64,000 bases of DNA from Actinomycetota bacterium (GTDB lineage: Bacteria > Actinomycetota > Thermoleophilia > Miltoncostaeales > Miltoncostaeaceae): positions 186,001-250,000 of the forward strand of contig JACJWX010000001.1 of NCBI GenBank assembly GCA_020636905.1, in the 5' to 3' direction. Positions within the stretch are counted from its first letter, which is position 1, and the number at the start of each line of letters is the position of its first letter. The position numbers and the translations under genes were made by a program. This document shows positions 49,545 to 58,726 of the stretch, piece by piece. The notes below the pieces were generated by a model. It made no database searches, was not told the origin of the DNA, and worked only from the letters and a program-made list of their open reading frames with translations.

Positions 49545-49729
49545 CCCAGCTTCGCATCACGCAGATTCGCTCGCAGATCGGTACCCAGCAGCGCCATCGC
49601 GGTACGCTGCGGGCGCTCGGTCTCGGAAAGATCGGCCGCAGCGCCGAGCACACCGACTCCGACCAGCTTCGCGGCATGCTCCGCATGGTCGCGCGGTTGG
49701 TGCGTGTCGAGGAGGTCAATGGTGGCTGA
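49541..49729 (+). CDS. rpmD: 50S ribosomal protein L30
   Basis: 62 residues. LRITQIRSQIGTQQRHRGTLRALGLGKI is the L30 core (given here in part: IRSQIGTQQRHRGTLRALGL). GTG start in the rpsE overlap. The end overlaps rplO by 11 bases. Confidence 0.96.
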   Translation: MTQLRITQIRSQIGTQQRHRGTLRALGLGKIGRSAEHTDSDQLRGMLRMVARLVRVEEVNGG

Positions 49730-50246
49730 GGAAACCGAAACGGTCGATGCCGAGCGGGTTCGCCTGGAGTTCCTGGCGCCGCCGGCGGGTTCGCGCCGTT
49801 CACGTAAGCGCATCGGCCGTGGCCCGGGTTCGGGCACCGGCAAGACGAGCGGTCGCGGCCAGAAGGGGCTCGGTGCCCGTTCCGGCGGCGGCGTGCGTGT
49901 CGGGTACGCCGGCGGGCAGATGCCGCTGCACATGCAGCTGGCCAAGCTTCGCGGGCCGAACCACAAGAAGTCGATGCCGATGGGACCGTTCCGGACCCAC
50001 ACGGTGCCGGTCAACGTGAGCCAGCTCGACGTGTTCGAGGCCGGCGAGGTCGTGGACATCGCTGCGCTCGAGGCCCGCGGGATCGTCAAGAACAACACCA
50101 ACCGCGCATGGCCGGTGAAGGTGCTGGGCGACGGCGAGCTGACCAAGGCCCTCACGGTCCGGGTCAACGCCTACTCGAAGTCCGCTCGCGAGAAGATCGA
50201 GGCCGCCGGCGGCACCGCGGAGATCCTCGGTACCGAGGCCGAATAA
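49719..50246 (+). CDS. rplO: 50S ribosomal protein L15
   Basis: 175 residues from ATG 49719, with GGAGG five bases upstream. The RKRIGRGPGSGTGKTSGRGQ Gly/Arg tail winds through the subunit core, and the C-terminal globular part has LTVRVNAYSKSAREKIE. It has about 20 extra acidic N-terminal residues. secY follows after 74 bases. Confidence 0.97.
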   Translation: MVAEETETVDAERVRLEFLAPPAGSRRSRKRIGRGPGSGTGKTSGRGQKGLGARSGGGVRVGYAGGQMPLHMQLAKLRGPNHKKSMPMGPFRTHTVPVNVSQLDVFEAGEVVDIAALEARGIVKNNTNRAWPVKVLGDGELTKALTVRVNAYSKSAREKIEAAGGTAEILGTEAE

Positions 50247-50320
50247 GTGCGGTCGGCCGAGCACGCCTCGACCCGGTCGACGGGTGGGGTGTGCCACGGC
50301 CGCGATGAGGACGTGAGCGG

Positions 50321-51583
50321 ATGCTGAAGTCGATGCTCACCGCGCTCGGCTCGCCCGAGCTGCGGAAGAAGCTGCTGTTCACCGCGTTCATCCTGGTCAT
50401 CTACCGGGTGGGCTCGTTCGTGCCCGTGCCCGGCGTGGACCGGGAGGCCCTGCAGGCGGCGATCGACGCCCGCGGGTCGCGGCTGCTCGACTTCCTGAAC
50501 CTGTTCTCGGGTGGTTCGCTGGTGCGGTTCGCCGTGTTCGCGCTCGGGATCATGCCCTACATCACCGCGAGCATCATCATCCAGCTCATGACCGTGGTGA
50601 TCCCCCGCCTGGAGGAGCTCCAGAAAGAGGGCGAGGCCGGTCAGCAGAAGATCACGCAGTACACGCGGTACTTCACGGTCGCCCTCGCGGCGATCCAGTC
50701 CGTGGCCTACGTGCTCTACTTCCGGTCGCAGGACGCACTTCCGAACTTCGACGCCGGCCGCCTGTACCTGATCGTCGTCTCGCTGACCGCGGGAACCACG
50801 ATCGTGATGTGGCTCGGAGAACTCATCACCCAGCGCGGCGTCGGCAACGGCATCTCGCTCATGATCTTCGCCAGCATCGTCGCGGCCATCCCACAGGGGA
50901 TCCGCGGATGGGTCGAGCTGCCGCCGCTCACGCAGATCATCGTCCTGGTCATCGCCGTCGGCGTGGTGGTCGGCGTGGTGTTCATCAACGAGGGCCAGCG
51001 CCGGATTCCCATCCAGTACGCGAAACGCGTGGTGGGTCGACGAATGACCTCGGGCGGGCAGACCTACATGCCCCTGCGCGTGAACATGGCGGGCGTGATC
51101 CCGGTCATCTTCGCCGCGTCGGTCGTCATCCTGCCGCCGACGATCGCCGAGTTCGCCGGACGGGGATCGTTCTTCGAGTCCGTGGCCAACTACCTCGCGC
51201 CCGGCTCGTGGTACTACATCATCTTCGAAGCGCTGCTCATCGTGATGTTCACGTACTTCTACACCGCGATCATCTTCAACCCGGTCGAGCAGGCCGACAA
51301 CCTGAAGAAGCACGGCGGGTTCGTCCCCGGAGTGCGGCCCGGCCGGCCCACCGCGGTGTACCTCGATCGCGTCCTCACGCGCCTGACCCTGCCCGGGGCG
51401 ATCTACCTTGCCCTGATCGCCGCGCTGCCGTCGGTCATCTTCCGCTTCCTGCCCGAGTCCAACGTGTTCTTCGGTGTGCTCGGGGGAACGTCGATTCTGA
51501 TCGTGGTCGGTGTCGCACTCGACACGATCCGACAGATGGAAGCGCAGATCATGATGCGCAACTACGAAGGATTCCTGAGATAG
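50321..51583 (+). CDS. secY: protein translocase subunit SecY
   Basis: 420 residues with ten membrane helices, the Sec channel. FVPVPGVDR, GIMPYITASIIIQLM, QRGVGNGISLMIFA and the C-terminal FLPESNVFFGVLGGTSILI are typical; the last cytoplasmic tail ends RNYEGFLR. ATG start. The TAG stop overlaps the apparent adk start codon. Confidence 0.98.
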   Translation: MLKSMLTALGSPELRKKLLFTAFILVIYRVGSFVPVPGVDREALQAAIDARGSRLLDFLNLFSGGSLVRFAVFALGIMPYITASIIIQLMTVVIPRLEELQKEGEAGQQKITQYTRYFTVALAAIQSVAYVLYFRSQDALPNFDAGRLYLIVVSLTAGTTIVMWLGELITQRGVGNGISLMIFASIVAAIPQGIRGWVELPPLTQIIVLVIAVGVVVGVVFINEGQRRIPIQYAKRVVGRRMTSGGQTYMPLRVNMAGVIPVIFAASVVILPPTIAEFAGRGSFFESVANYLAPGSWYYIIFEALLIVMFTYFYTAIIFNPVEQADNLKKHGGFVPGVRPGRPTAVYLDRVLTRLTLPGAIYLALIAALPSVIFRFLPESNVFFGVLGGTSILIVVGVALDTIRQMEAQIMMRNYEGFLR

Positions 51584-52227
51584 CCCGCCTCGTCTTCCTC
51601 GGACCGCCCGGAGCAGGCAAGGGCACACAGGCTGAACGGCTCAAGGCCGACTACGGGCTGACGCACCTCGCGACCGGGGACCTCCTGCGGGAGGAAGTCG
51701 CCATGGGCTCCGCGCTCGGACTCGAGGCGAAGCGGGCGATGGATGCCGGAGAGCTCGTTCCGGACGAGGTCGTGGTCGGGATGATCCGCGATCGGTTGAC
51801 CGGCGACGCCGCCCAGAACTACCTGCTCGACGGGTTCCCTCGGACCCTTCCCCAGGCCGAGGCGCTCGACGCCATGCTCGCCCAGCTCGGAGCCCCCGCC
51901 GAACACGTCCTGCTGCTCGCGGTCCCGCGTGACGAACTCATCCGGCGGCTGGGCGGCCGGTGGCTGTGCAAGCGCTGCGGACGGTCCTGGCACGAGGTGT
52001 TCGCGCCGGTCCAGCCTGGAATGTGCGGCAAGGGCGGCGACTGCGAGCTCTACCAGCGAGACGACGACCGTTCCGAGGCGGTGCAGAAGCGGCTCGAGGT
52101 GTACGAGCAGCAGACCGCTCCGTTGATCGATTTCTACCGTGCCAGGGGTACGCTGCGTGAGATCCAGGGGGAACTCGCGCAGGACGAGGTCTATGAGCAG
52201 ATCACGCAGGCGATCACAGGCGCTTAG
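51580..52227 (+). CDS. adk: adenylate kinase with a non-canonical (ATA) start
   Basis: 215 residues. AMP + ATP to 2 ADP. P-loop FLGPPGAGKGTQAE at the very N terminus, NMP-binding TGDLLREEVA, LLDGFPRTLPQAEALD, and a zinc-binding LID with CKRC and MCGKGGDC. The frame has no ATG, GTG or TTG before the P-loop. The best start is ATA 51580, which overlaps the secY TAG as ATAG and has AAGGA eight bases upstream. The first standard start (ATG 51703) would remove the P-loop. The reading frame itself is intact. Confidence 0.93.
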   Translation: MARLVFLGPPGAGKGTQAERLKADYGLTHLATGDLLREEVAMGSALGLEAKRAMDAGELVPDEVVVGMIRDRLTGDAAQNYLLDGFPRTLPQAEALDAMLAQLGAPAEHVLLLAVPRDELIRRLGGRWLCKRCGRSWHEVFAPVQPGMCGKGGDCELYQRDDDRSEAVQKRLEVYEQQTAPLIDFYRARGTLREIQGELAQDEVYEQITQAITGA

Positions 52228-52231
52228 TTCG

Positions 52232-53017
52232 TTGAAGACGGCGGGGCGCGCCGCACCGGTGGGCATTCGAAAGACGCCCGACGAGATCGACGCGATCGCG
52301 GCGTCGGGGGCGTTGCTCGCCGCTGCGCACGAGGCGATGGCGGCACACGTCGCGGTGGGTGTGACCACGGCGGAGCTCGACGAGATCGCTGAGCAGGTCA
52401 TCCGTGACGGCGGCGGGATCCCCGCGTTCAAGGGGTACGGCGGCTCGTCGACATCGAGCCCGTTTCCGGCCACCATCTGCTCCTCCGTGAACGATCAGGT
52501 CGTGCACGGCATCCCGGGCGCGTACGCCCTGGCCGACGGCGACCTGCTCGCAATCGACTGCGGAGTCGTGCTCGACGGCTGGGTTTCCGACGCCGCCCGG
52601 AGCTACGCGGTGGGCACTCGCGATCCGGAAGTCGTTCGGCTCATCGAGGTCACCGGGCGCGCCCTCGAGCGGGGAATCGCGGCCGCCACGGCCGACGCAC
52701 GCGTCGGCGACATCGGCCACGCGGTGCAGACCGAGGTCGAGGCCGCCGGTTTCAGTTGCGTGGAGACCCTCGTCGGCCACGGCGTCGGGCGGAGCATGCA
52801 CGAGCCGCCGAACGTTCCGAACGTCGGCACGCCCGGCACCGGGGAGCCGCTGTTCGAGGGACTGGTGATCGCCATCGAACCGATGGTGAACGCCGGGGGC
52901 CCCGACGTGACCCTGACCGCCGACGGCTGGACGATCGTGACGGCCGACGGGTCGCTCTCGGCACACATCGAGCACACCATTGCGGTGACGGCTTCTGGCC
53001 CGAGGATTCTGACGTGA
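52232..53017 (+). CDS. map: methionine aminopeptidase, type I
   Basis: 261 residues from TTG 52232, five bases after adk (ATG 52193 and GTG 52259 are alternatives). It removes the initiator Met. Metal ligands are visible: Asp in LLAIDCG, Asp in VSDAARSY, His in GHGVGRSMHE, Glu in AIEPMV and Glu in AHIEHTIAV. It is the usual neighbour of adk, but the infA gene that normally follows is not here. Confidence 0.96.
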   Translation: MKTAGRAAPVGIRKTPDEIDAIAASGALLAAAHEAMAAHVAVGVTTAELDEIAEQVIRDGGGIPAFKGYGGSSTSSPFPATICSSVNDQVVHGIPGAYALADGDLLAIDCGVVLDGWVSDAARSYAVGTRDPEVVRLIEVTGRALERGIAAATADARVGDIGHAVQTEVEAAGFSCVETLVGHGVGRSMHEPPNVPNVGTPGTGEPLFEGLVIAIEPMVNAGGPDVTLTADGWTIVTADGSLSAHIEHTIAVTASGPRILT

Positions 53018-53114
53018 TAATGTTCGCCGCCGCCCGTTCGCAGGGGTGTCTCGTCTGCGCGGGTTTCGACACGCTGTCCACTGTGACGGACGGCATCCAC
53101 ATCGGGAGTGCGCT

Positions 53115-53228
53115 GTGAAGGTCCGACCATCGGTGAAGCCGATTTGCGAGAAGTGCCGCGTCATCCGTCGCCACGGCAAGGTGATGGTCATCTGCCAGAA
53201 CGTCCGCCACAAGCAGGTTCAGGGGTAG
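53115..53228 (+). CDS. rpmJ: 50S ribosomal protein L36
   Basis: 37 residues. KVRPSVKPICEKCRVIRRHG with Cys, Cys, Cys and His ligands gives the zinc-binding form. GTG start at 53115. A 97-base gap separates it from map, and rpsM follows after three bases. Confidence 0.97.
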   Translation: MKVRPSVKPICEKCRVIRRHGKVMVICQNVRHKQVQG

Positions 53229-53231
53229 CTC

Positions 53232-53600
53232 ATGGCTCGAATTGCCGGTGTCAACATCCCGCGCGAGAAGCGGGTCGAGATTGGACTCACCTACATCTAC
53301 GGAATCGGTCGTTCCACGGCCAACCGTGTGCTCGGTGAGTCCGGCATCACCCCGGACACCTACGTCCGGGACCTCACGGAAGAGGAAGTTGGTCGTCTCC
53401 GCGATGTCATCGAGAAGACGCTCATCGTCGAGGGCGACCTCCGGCGCGAGCGCGCCAACGACATCAAGCGCCTGATGGAGATCGCGTCGTACCGCGGCCT
53501 GCGGCATCGTCGCGGCCTGCCCGCTCGCGGGCAGCGCACGAAGACCAACGCGCGCACCCGCAAGGGTCCGAAGAAGACCGTCGGCAAGAAGAAGAGTTAA
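53232..53600 (+). CDS. rpsM: 30S ribosomal protein S13
   Basis: 122 residues. ARIAGVNIPREKRVEIGLTY, a helix-two-turn-helix, and the C-terminal GQRTKTNARTRKGPKKTV tail that contacts P-site tRNA. ATG start. Confidence 0.98.
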   Translation: MARIAGVNIPREKRVEIGLTYIYGIGRSTANRVLGESGITPDTYVRDLTEEEVGRLRDVIEKTLIVEGDLRRERANDIKRLMEIASYRGLRHRRGLPARGQRTKTNARTRKGPKKTVGKKKS

Positions 53601-53609
53601 CGGGGGTTC

Positions 53610-54008
53610 ATGTCTCGTCAGAAGGTCACCCGCGGTCGCACTCGGCGGCGCGCGCGTAAGAACATCGCCGTCGGTCAGGCGCACATCAAGACGTCGTTCA
53701 ACAACACGATCGTCACGCTGACCGACAAGCAGGGCAACGTGATCGCCTGGGAGACCGCCGGCTCGGCGGGGTTCAAGGGATCGCGCAAGAGCACCCCGTT
53801 TGCCGCACAGGTGACGGCGGACGCCGCCGCCAAGAAGGGTATGGAGCACGGTCTCCAGAAGATCGACGTGTACGTCAAGGGCCCGGGCTCCGGGCGTGAG
53901 ACGGCCATCCGGTCACTCCAGGCGGCCGGCCTCGAGGTGACCTCGGTCACCGACGTGAGTCCCGTCCCCCACAACGGCTGCCGCCCTCGCAAGCGGCGCC
54001 GGGTCTAG
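53610..54008 (+). CDS. rpsK: 30S ribosomal protein S11
   Basis: 132 residues with AHIKTSFNNTIVTLTDKQGN and the ending DVSPVPHNGCRPRKRRRV. It lies on the platform at the mRNA exit. ATG start with GGGGG upstream. Confidence 0.98.
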   Translation: MSRQKVTRGRTRRRARKNIAVGQAHIKTSFNNTIVTLTDKQGNVIAWETAGSAGFKGSRKSTPFAAQVTADAAAKKGMEHGLQKIDVYVKGPGSGRETAIRSLQAAGLEVTSVTDVSPVPHNGCRPRKRRRV

Positions 54009-54017
54009 GAGGACATC

Positions 54018-54638
54018 GTGGCCCGCGATACCGATTCGGTCTGCAAGCTCTGCCGCCGCGAGGGTGAGCAGCTCTTCCTCAAGGGAAGCCGCTGCTACAC
54101 GCCCAAGTGCGCGGTGACCACCCGTCCGTACCCGCCCGGCCAGCATGGCCGCGGCCGGATCCGTCAGAGCGAATACCTGCTGCAGCTGCGCGAGAAGCAG
54201 AAGATGCGCCGCTTCTACCAGGTGCTCGAGAAGCAGTTCCGCCGCTACTACCAGAAGGCCTCGCGCCAGCCGGGAATCACCGGCGAGAATCTGCTGCGCC
54301 TGCTCGAGATGCGCCTCGACAATGTCGTCACCCGACTGTCGTTCGCGTCGAGCCGTCGCGAGGCTCGCCAGCTGGTGCGCCACGGGCACTTCCTGGTGAA
54401 CGGCCGCCGGGTGGACATCCCGAGCTACCAGGTGCGCGCCGACGACATCATCAGCGTGAAGCCGACCTCCAAGGCCGAGGCGATCATCCGCAACAACACC
54501 GAACTGGTGTCGTCGCTGGCGCCCTGGCTGCAGGCCGATCACGACGCCCTCACCGCCAAGGTGCTCCGCGCACCTGAACGTGACGAGATCGACACGCCGG
54601 TCCGCGAGCAGCTCATCGTGGAGCTCTACTCCAAGTAG
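54018..54638 (+). CDS. rpsD: 30S ribosomal protein S4
   Basis: 206 residues. N-terminal zinc site CKLC...C...C (residues 9-31, CYTPKCA), then an S4 RNA-binding domain with RLDNVVTRLSFASSRREARQ and VRHGHFLVNGRRVDIPSYQV. S4 starts small-subunit assembly and can repress the alpha operon. GTG start with AGGAGG. Confidence 0.98.
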   Translation: MARDTDSVCKLCRREGEQLFLKGSRCYTPKCAVTTRPYPPGQHGRGRIRQSEYLLQLREKQKMRRFYQVLEKQFRRYYQKASRQPGITGENLLRLLEMRLDNVVTRLSFASSRREARQLVRHGHFLVNGRRVDIPSYQVRADDIISVKPTSKAEAIIRNNTELVSSLAPWLQADHDALTAKVLRAPERDEIDTPVREQLIVELYSK

Positions 54639-54727
54639 CCAGAACGGACCCGTCACGCGATGGCACCCGGACGATGACGCGGTCCGGGCGCCGATGCGGG
54701 CGGGTCGTACATTGCGTCGGTAGTTCA

Positions 54728-54743
54728 TCCGGCCGACGCCGGA
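54728..54743 (+). other. small hairpin just before the rpoA Shine-Dalgarno
   Basis: TCCGGC-CGAC-GCCGGA. A second one, CCCGGAC/GTCCGGG, lies at 54666-54688. Both sit in the 121-base rpsD-rpoA gap; a role in S4 control is possible but unproven. Confidence 0.35.
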
Positions 54744-54759
54744 CATTCGAGGTACACGC

Positions 54760-55698
54760 GTGATTGACGTCCAGTCCCCCAGCATGACCTACAACCCCAT
54801 CTCCGAGACGCTTGGGGTCTTCGAGGTCGAGCCGCTCGATCGCGGGTTCGGCCACACCTTCGGCAACAGCCTCCGACGGGTGCTGCTGTCCTCGCTCGAG
54901 GGCGCCGCCGTCACCTCGGTTCGGGTCGAAGGGGTGCAGCACGAGTTCACCACCCTCGACGGTGTCCGCGAGGACGTGACCGACATCATCCTCAACCTCC
55001 GCGGGCTCATCTGCCGCCTCGAGGGCGAGCAGGTCTCCGAGATCGAGGTCGAACTCAACAAGACCGGCCCCGGCGTGGTCACGGCGGGCGACATCTCCTG
55101 CCCCGCCGACCTCGAGATCCTCAACCCGGACCTCGAGATCGCCAACCTGCTCGACAACGCCCGCCTCGAGATGGTGCTCACCATCAGTCGCGGCCGCGGC
55201 TACGTGCAGGCCGAGGGCAACAAGGGGCCGAACACCGTGATCGGCGTGATCCCGGTGGACTCCAACTTCTCTCCGGTCGACCGGGTCCGCTTCGAGGTGG
55301 GTGCCGCGCGTGTCGGACAGCGCACCGACTACGACAAGCTGACGCTCGAGGTCCAGACCAACGGCAGCATCGATCCCCGCGCCGCGGTCGCCGAGGCGGC
55401 CGAGGTGCTGATGGGGCGGCTCGCCATCTTCGCCGATCCCGAGAACGCCAAGATCTCGGGTGAGCCCGAGCCGGAGGAGGAGCGCCCCGGCGGCAACCTC
55501 CACGACATCATGATCGAGGAGCTCGAGCTGGGCGTCCGCTCGTACAACTGCCTGAAGCGGGTCGGGGTCGAGACCATCGGCGATCTCGTGTCGAAGACCG
55601 AGGCCGAGCTGTCCGCCATCCCGAACTTCGGCAAGAAGTCCATCGAAGAGGTCAAGGAGAATCTGGCGGCCCATGGCCTGGGCCTCCGGATGGAGTAG
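54760..55698 (+). CDS. rpoA: DNA-directed RNA polymerase subunit alpha
   Basis: 312 residues. N-terminal dimerisation domain (FGHTFGNSLRRVLLSS) and C-terminal domain, which binds UP elements and activators (LELGVRSYNCLKRVGVETIG, residues about 250-310). An acidic linker PEPEEERPG joins them. GTG start with GAGGTA. In the usual alpha-operon place between rpsD and rplQ. Confidence 0.98.
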   Translation: MIDVQSPSMTYNPISETLGVFEVEPLDRGFGHTFGNSLRRVLLSSLEGAAVTSVRVEGVQHEFTTLDGVREDVTDIILNLRGLICRLEGEQVSEIEVELNKTGPGVVTAGDISCPADLEILNPDLEIANLLDNARLEMVLTISRGRGYVQAEGNKGPNTVIGVIPVDSNFSPVDRVRFEVGAARVGQRTDYDKLTLEVQTNGSIDPRAAVAEAAEVLMGRLAIFADPENAKISGEPEPEEERPGGNLHDIMIEELELGVRSYNCLKRVGVETIGDLVSKTEAELSAIPNFGKKSIEEVKENLAAHGLGLRME

Positions 55699-55734
55699 TC
55701 TCCCAGACCGTTTGCATCAGGTAAGGAGTTCTCT

Positions 55735-56112
55735 GTGCGTCACCAACGATCCGGCCCCAAACTCAATCGCTCCGCATCGCATCGGGCGTCCATGGGTGCC
55801 AACCTCGCAACCGCGTTGCTGACGCATGGGCGAATCCAGACGACCCTGCCGAAGGCGCGCCTTGCCCGGAAGGTCGCCGAACGCGCCATCACGCTCGGCA
55901 AGACGAACACGCTGCATTCGCGCCGCCAGGCCATCTCGCTGCTCCGGAACAAGGACATCACCTACCGGCTCTTCGACGAGATCGCTCCGGCGTTCGGCGA
56001 GGTCAACGGCGGGTACACCCGCATCACGAAGCTGGGACCCCGTGCCGGCGATGCCGCAGAGATGGTGCTCCTCGAGTTGACCCGCGACACGGTGGGTGCG
56101 GCCGCCGAGTAG
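55735..56112 (+). CDS. rplQ: 50S ribosomal protein L17
   Basis: 125 residues. RHQRSGPKLNRSASHRASM at the start and GPRAGDAAEMVLLEL near the end. GTG start with AAGGAG upstream. Last gene of the alpha operon. Confidence 0.98.
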   Translation: MRHQRSGPKLNRSASHRASMGANLATALLTHGRIQTTLPKARLARKVAERAITLGKTNTLHSRRQAISLLRNKDITYRLFDEIAPAFGEVNGGYTRITKLGPRAGDAAEMVLLELTRDTVGAAAE

Positions 56113-56140
56113 GCACCGCTCCCGCACGCGCGTACTGCCC

Positions 56141-56172
56141 GGAGGGGTGTGCGGATTTCCGCACACCCCTCC
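56141..56172. terminator. strong hairpin terminator at the end of the alpha operon
   Basis: GGAGGGGTGTGCGG pairs perfectly with CCGCACACCCCTCC around ATTT. It lies between rplQ and a convergent gene and could serve both. Confidence 0.8.
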
Positions 56173-56215
56173 GTCGTTGTGGCGTCGGCCGAACGCCGGG
56201 CGACCAGCCGCGAGA

Positions 56216-56974
56216 TCAGGTCTGCGGCGTGAGCGAGTCCAGTGTCTGATCGGCGAAGAAGTCGATGTTGACCGGACCCCGCAGCCGCGACTCGATCGTG
56301 TAGCGCACCACCAGGCTCGTCTTCGGATCGACCCAGAACACCTCGGTGCGGTCGCCCGAGTACTCCCCGGTGACGTCCTGGACGAACTCGTAGACGTTCG
56401 CCTGGACCGTGGCGTCGCCGACCGTCACCGACTCGGACGGCTTCTCGCTGGCCTTGACCTGAAGATCAAGCGCGCCGGCTTTGTACGTTCCGCCCCAGGA
56501 CTTCTGGCTGGCGCCGGCGGCGGGGAACCTGAGCAGTCGCGGCGTCCACGTCCGGTCCCGCACGCTGGTGATGGGTCCGGCCGACACGGTCGTCTTGGCG
56601 AACGTCAGGAACGTCCCTTCGTCCTCGAGCACGTACCGCACCATTTCGAGGTGCTGCTCGCTGTACTTGATGTCGGTGCTGTACCCGTCGCCGTCGTGGA
56701 GCACGACCATGGTCGCGGTCGCAGGGAAGTCGCGCTTGACGGTCACACCGCGCGAGATGGCCTCATTGCCCTTGACGCTGTAGGTGTAGACGCCCTGCAG
56801 CGGGAGTCCCGGTTCCGGGTCACGGGCGGCTCCGGCGGCGGCGCGGAACGCCTCGAGTTCGGCGGACGCCGATGCCTCGGTCTGATCGTCGAGGGACTGG
56901 TAGATCACGATTCCCACGATCACCAGAATGACCAGCAGCGCCGCGCCGCCGATCCCAAACAGTCGCTTCTTCAT
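56216..56974 (-). CDS. membrane-anchored protein of unknown function (paralog of the gene at 26996)
   Basis: 252 residues from ATG 56974. One N-terminal membrane helix (about residues 8-27), then a beta-rich outside domain. It shares AFRA, QGVYTYSVKGNEA, KRDFPATATMVV, YSEQHLEMVRYV and a C-terminal strand VVRYTIES with the protein at 26996-27760. The resemblance is clear but distant. The pattern of strands recalls a lipocalin- or LppX-like fold, but no family is claimed. Divergent from truA. Confidence 0.75.
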   Translation of the reverse strand: MKKRLFGIGGAALLVILVIVGIVIYQSLDDQTEASASAELEAFRAAAGAARDPEPGLPLQGVYTYSVKGNEAISRGVTVKRDFPATATMVVLHDGDGYSTDIKYSEQHLEMVRYVLEDEGTFLTFAKTTVSAGPITSVRDRTWTPRLLRFPAAGASQKSWGGTYKAGALDLQVKASEKPSESVTVGDATVQANVYEFVQDVTGEYSGDRTEVFWVDPKTSLVVRYTIESRLRGPVNIDFFADQTLDSLTPQT

Positions 56975-57131
56975 CGCTCGATCCCGTCGATCGAAGGCCG
57001 CCGTGGTGCCCGGTGAGTGTGAATCCGGTGAAGCCTGCTGCGCATCGTCACTCGCCGGGGTCGTCGAAGTTCGTTCTGAACGTCGGTCCGGGTAGTCTGC
57101 CAGCCCGGAATGACGTCGTGATGGGGGATCC

Positions 57132-57929
57132 ATGACCGGCGGCGACCACGAACGTCGCACCCTGCGCCTGGAGATCGAGTACGACGGCGGCGGCTTCGCC
57201 GGTTGGGCCGCCCAACCGGGGCAGCGGACGTGCGAGGGCGTGCTGACCGAAGCCCTCGTGACCCTGACCCGCGGGCCCGTGGAGCTCAGCGTCGCCGGTC
57301 GCACCGACGCCGGTGTCCACGCAACGGGCCAGGTCGCAAGCCTGGTGACGGCCGCCTCCGTCGACCCGACGCGCCTGCTGCGCGGTCTGGTCGGGGTGCT
57401 GCCCGAGGATATCGCCGTGCGCGCCGTGCACGAGGCGGAGGACGGCTTCGACGCTCGCCGCGACGCCCTGTCGCGGGCCTACGTCTACCGGGTGCTCACC
57501 AGCTCCGCGCCGTCCCCGCTGCGACGGCAGCACGTGCTGCACCATCCCTGGCCGCTCGATCTCGCCCTGCTGCGACGCGCGACCGCCGCCATGGTGGGCC
57601 AGCACGACTTCACGGCGTTCACGCCGACGGACACCCAGCACGTCTTCTTCGACCGGACCGTCCTCCGAAGCGACTGGATCGAGAGCGGTGACGAACTCGT
57701 CTTCCGCATCGAGGCCGACGCCTTCCTCCGGCACATGGTGCGCGTCATGGTCGGCACGCTGCTCGAGGTGGGGCGCGGGCGCCTGTCCGTCGAGCGCTTC
57801 GCCGCCCTGCTCGACGGCGCCCGACGCTCGGATGCCGGACCCACCGCCCCGGCGCATCCCCTGTGCCTGATCGGGGTTCGATACCCCGATCCCCGGCCCG
57901 CGGCGCAGCGGCCGGAACCGGTGACATAA
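57132..57929 (+). CDS. truA: tRNA pseudouridine(38-40) synthase
   Basis: 265 residues. It modifies the anticodon stem-loop. The catalytic Asp lies in AGRTDAGVHATGQV; YDGGGFAGWAAQPG and FLRHMVRVMVGTLLEVGRG are other family motifs. ATG start. It heads a tight run truA-surE-HAD-ligA. Confidence 0.96.
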   Translation: MTGGDHERRTLRLEIEYDGGGFAGWAAQPGQRTCEGVLTEALVTLTRGPVELSVAGRTDAGVHATGQVASLVTAASVDPTRLLRGLVGVLPEDIAVRAVHEAEDGFDARRDALSRAYVYRVLTSSAPSPLRRQHVLHHPWPLDLALLRRATAAMVGQHDFTAFTPTDTQHVFFDRTVLRSDWIESGDELVFRIEADAFLRHMVRVMVGTLLEVGRGRLSVERFAALLDGARRSDAGPTAPAHPLCLIGVRYPDPRPAAQRPEPVT

Positions 57930-57940
57930 TCGCCGCCGCG

Positions 57941-58726
57941 ATGACCCACATCCTCCTGACAAACGATGACGGGATCCAGTCCCCGGGGCTCCACGCGCTC
58001 AAGTCGGCGCTGGACGACTTCGCGACCGTCAGCGTGATCGCGCCCGACCGCAACCGGAGCGCCATCGCACGGGGCATCACCATCCACGCGCCCCTCCACG
58101 TCGAGGAGCGGACCCTCCCCGACGGATCGCCTGCGTTCGCCACCGACGGCACTCCGGTGGACTGCGTCCGGTTCGCCGCGCTGGGGCTCGTGGGCCGCCA
58201 TCCCGACATGGTGGTGAGCGGTGTCAACCTGGGACTCAATCTCGGTGACGACGTCACCTACTCCGGGACCGTCGCCGCGGCCCTCGAAGGGCTGATGCTG
58301 GGCCTCCCCGCCATCGCGGTGTCACAGGAATACGGTGGGCCGGAGGGCGAACGCCACAACGGTGAGCACTACGACTTCAGCGCCGTCGCCGCGGAGGTCC
58401 GGCGGCTCGCGGAACTGGTGTCGTCCTCGGGGTTCCCGACGGAGGTGATGCTCAACGTCAACGCGCCGATCGGCCAATCCGGGGTCGTACCCGAGGTGCG
58501 CGCGTCGCGGCTCGGCCGGCGGATCTACAACGATGAGCTCACCCTCGAACATGCCGAGGGACCGCGACGGCGGTACACCATCTACAGCGACTCGCCGTCA
58601 CACCACCCCGAGCCGGGCACCGACTTCGAAGCGATCGAGGCGGGCGCGATCTCCGTCACGCCCCTGCACTTCAGCCTCACCGCCGCGGACCACCTGCCGA
58701 CACTGCGAACCCTCCTGGAGCGATGA
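57941..58726 (+). CDS. surE: 5'/3'-nucleotidase SurE
   Basis: 261 residues from ATG 57941. Metal motif LLTNDDGIQSPG, the APDRNRSA loop and VSGVNLGLNLGDDVTYSGTV are all present. SurE removes phosphate from nucleoside monophosphates. Longer starts would overlap truA. Its end overlaps the HAD gene by four bases. Confidence 0.96.
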   Translation: MTHILLTNDDGIQSPGLHALKSALDDFATVSVIAPDRNRSAIARGITIHAPLHVEERTLPDGSPAFATDGTPVDCVRFAALGLVGRHPDMVVSGVNLGLNLGDDVTYSGTVAAALEGLMLGLPAIAVSQEYGGPEGERHNGEHYDFSAVAAEVRRLAELVSSSGFPTEVMLNVNAPIGQSGVVPEVRASRLGRRIYNDELTLEHAEGPRRRYTIYSDSPSHHPEPGTDFEAIEAGAISVTPLHFSLTAADHLPTLRTLLER

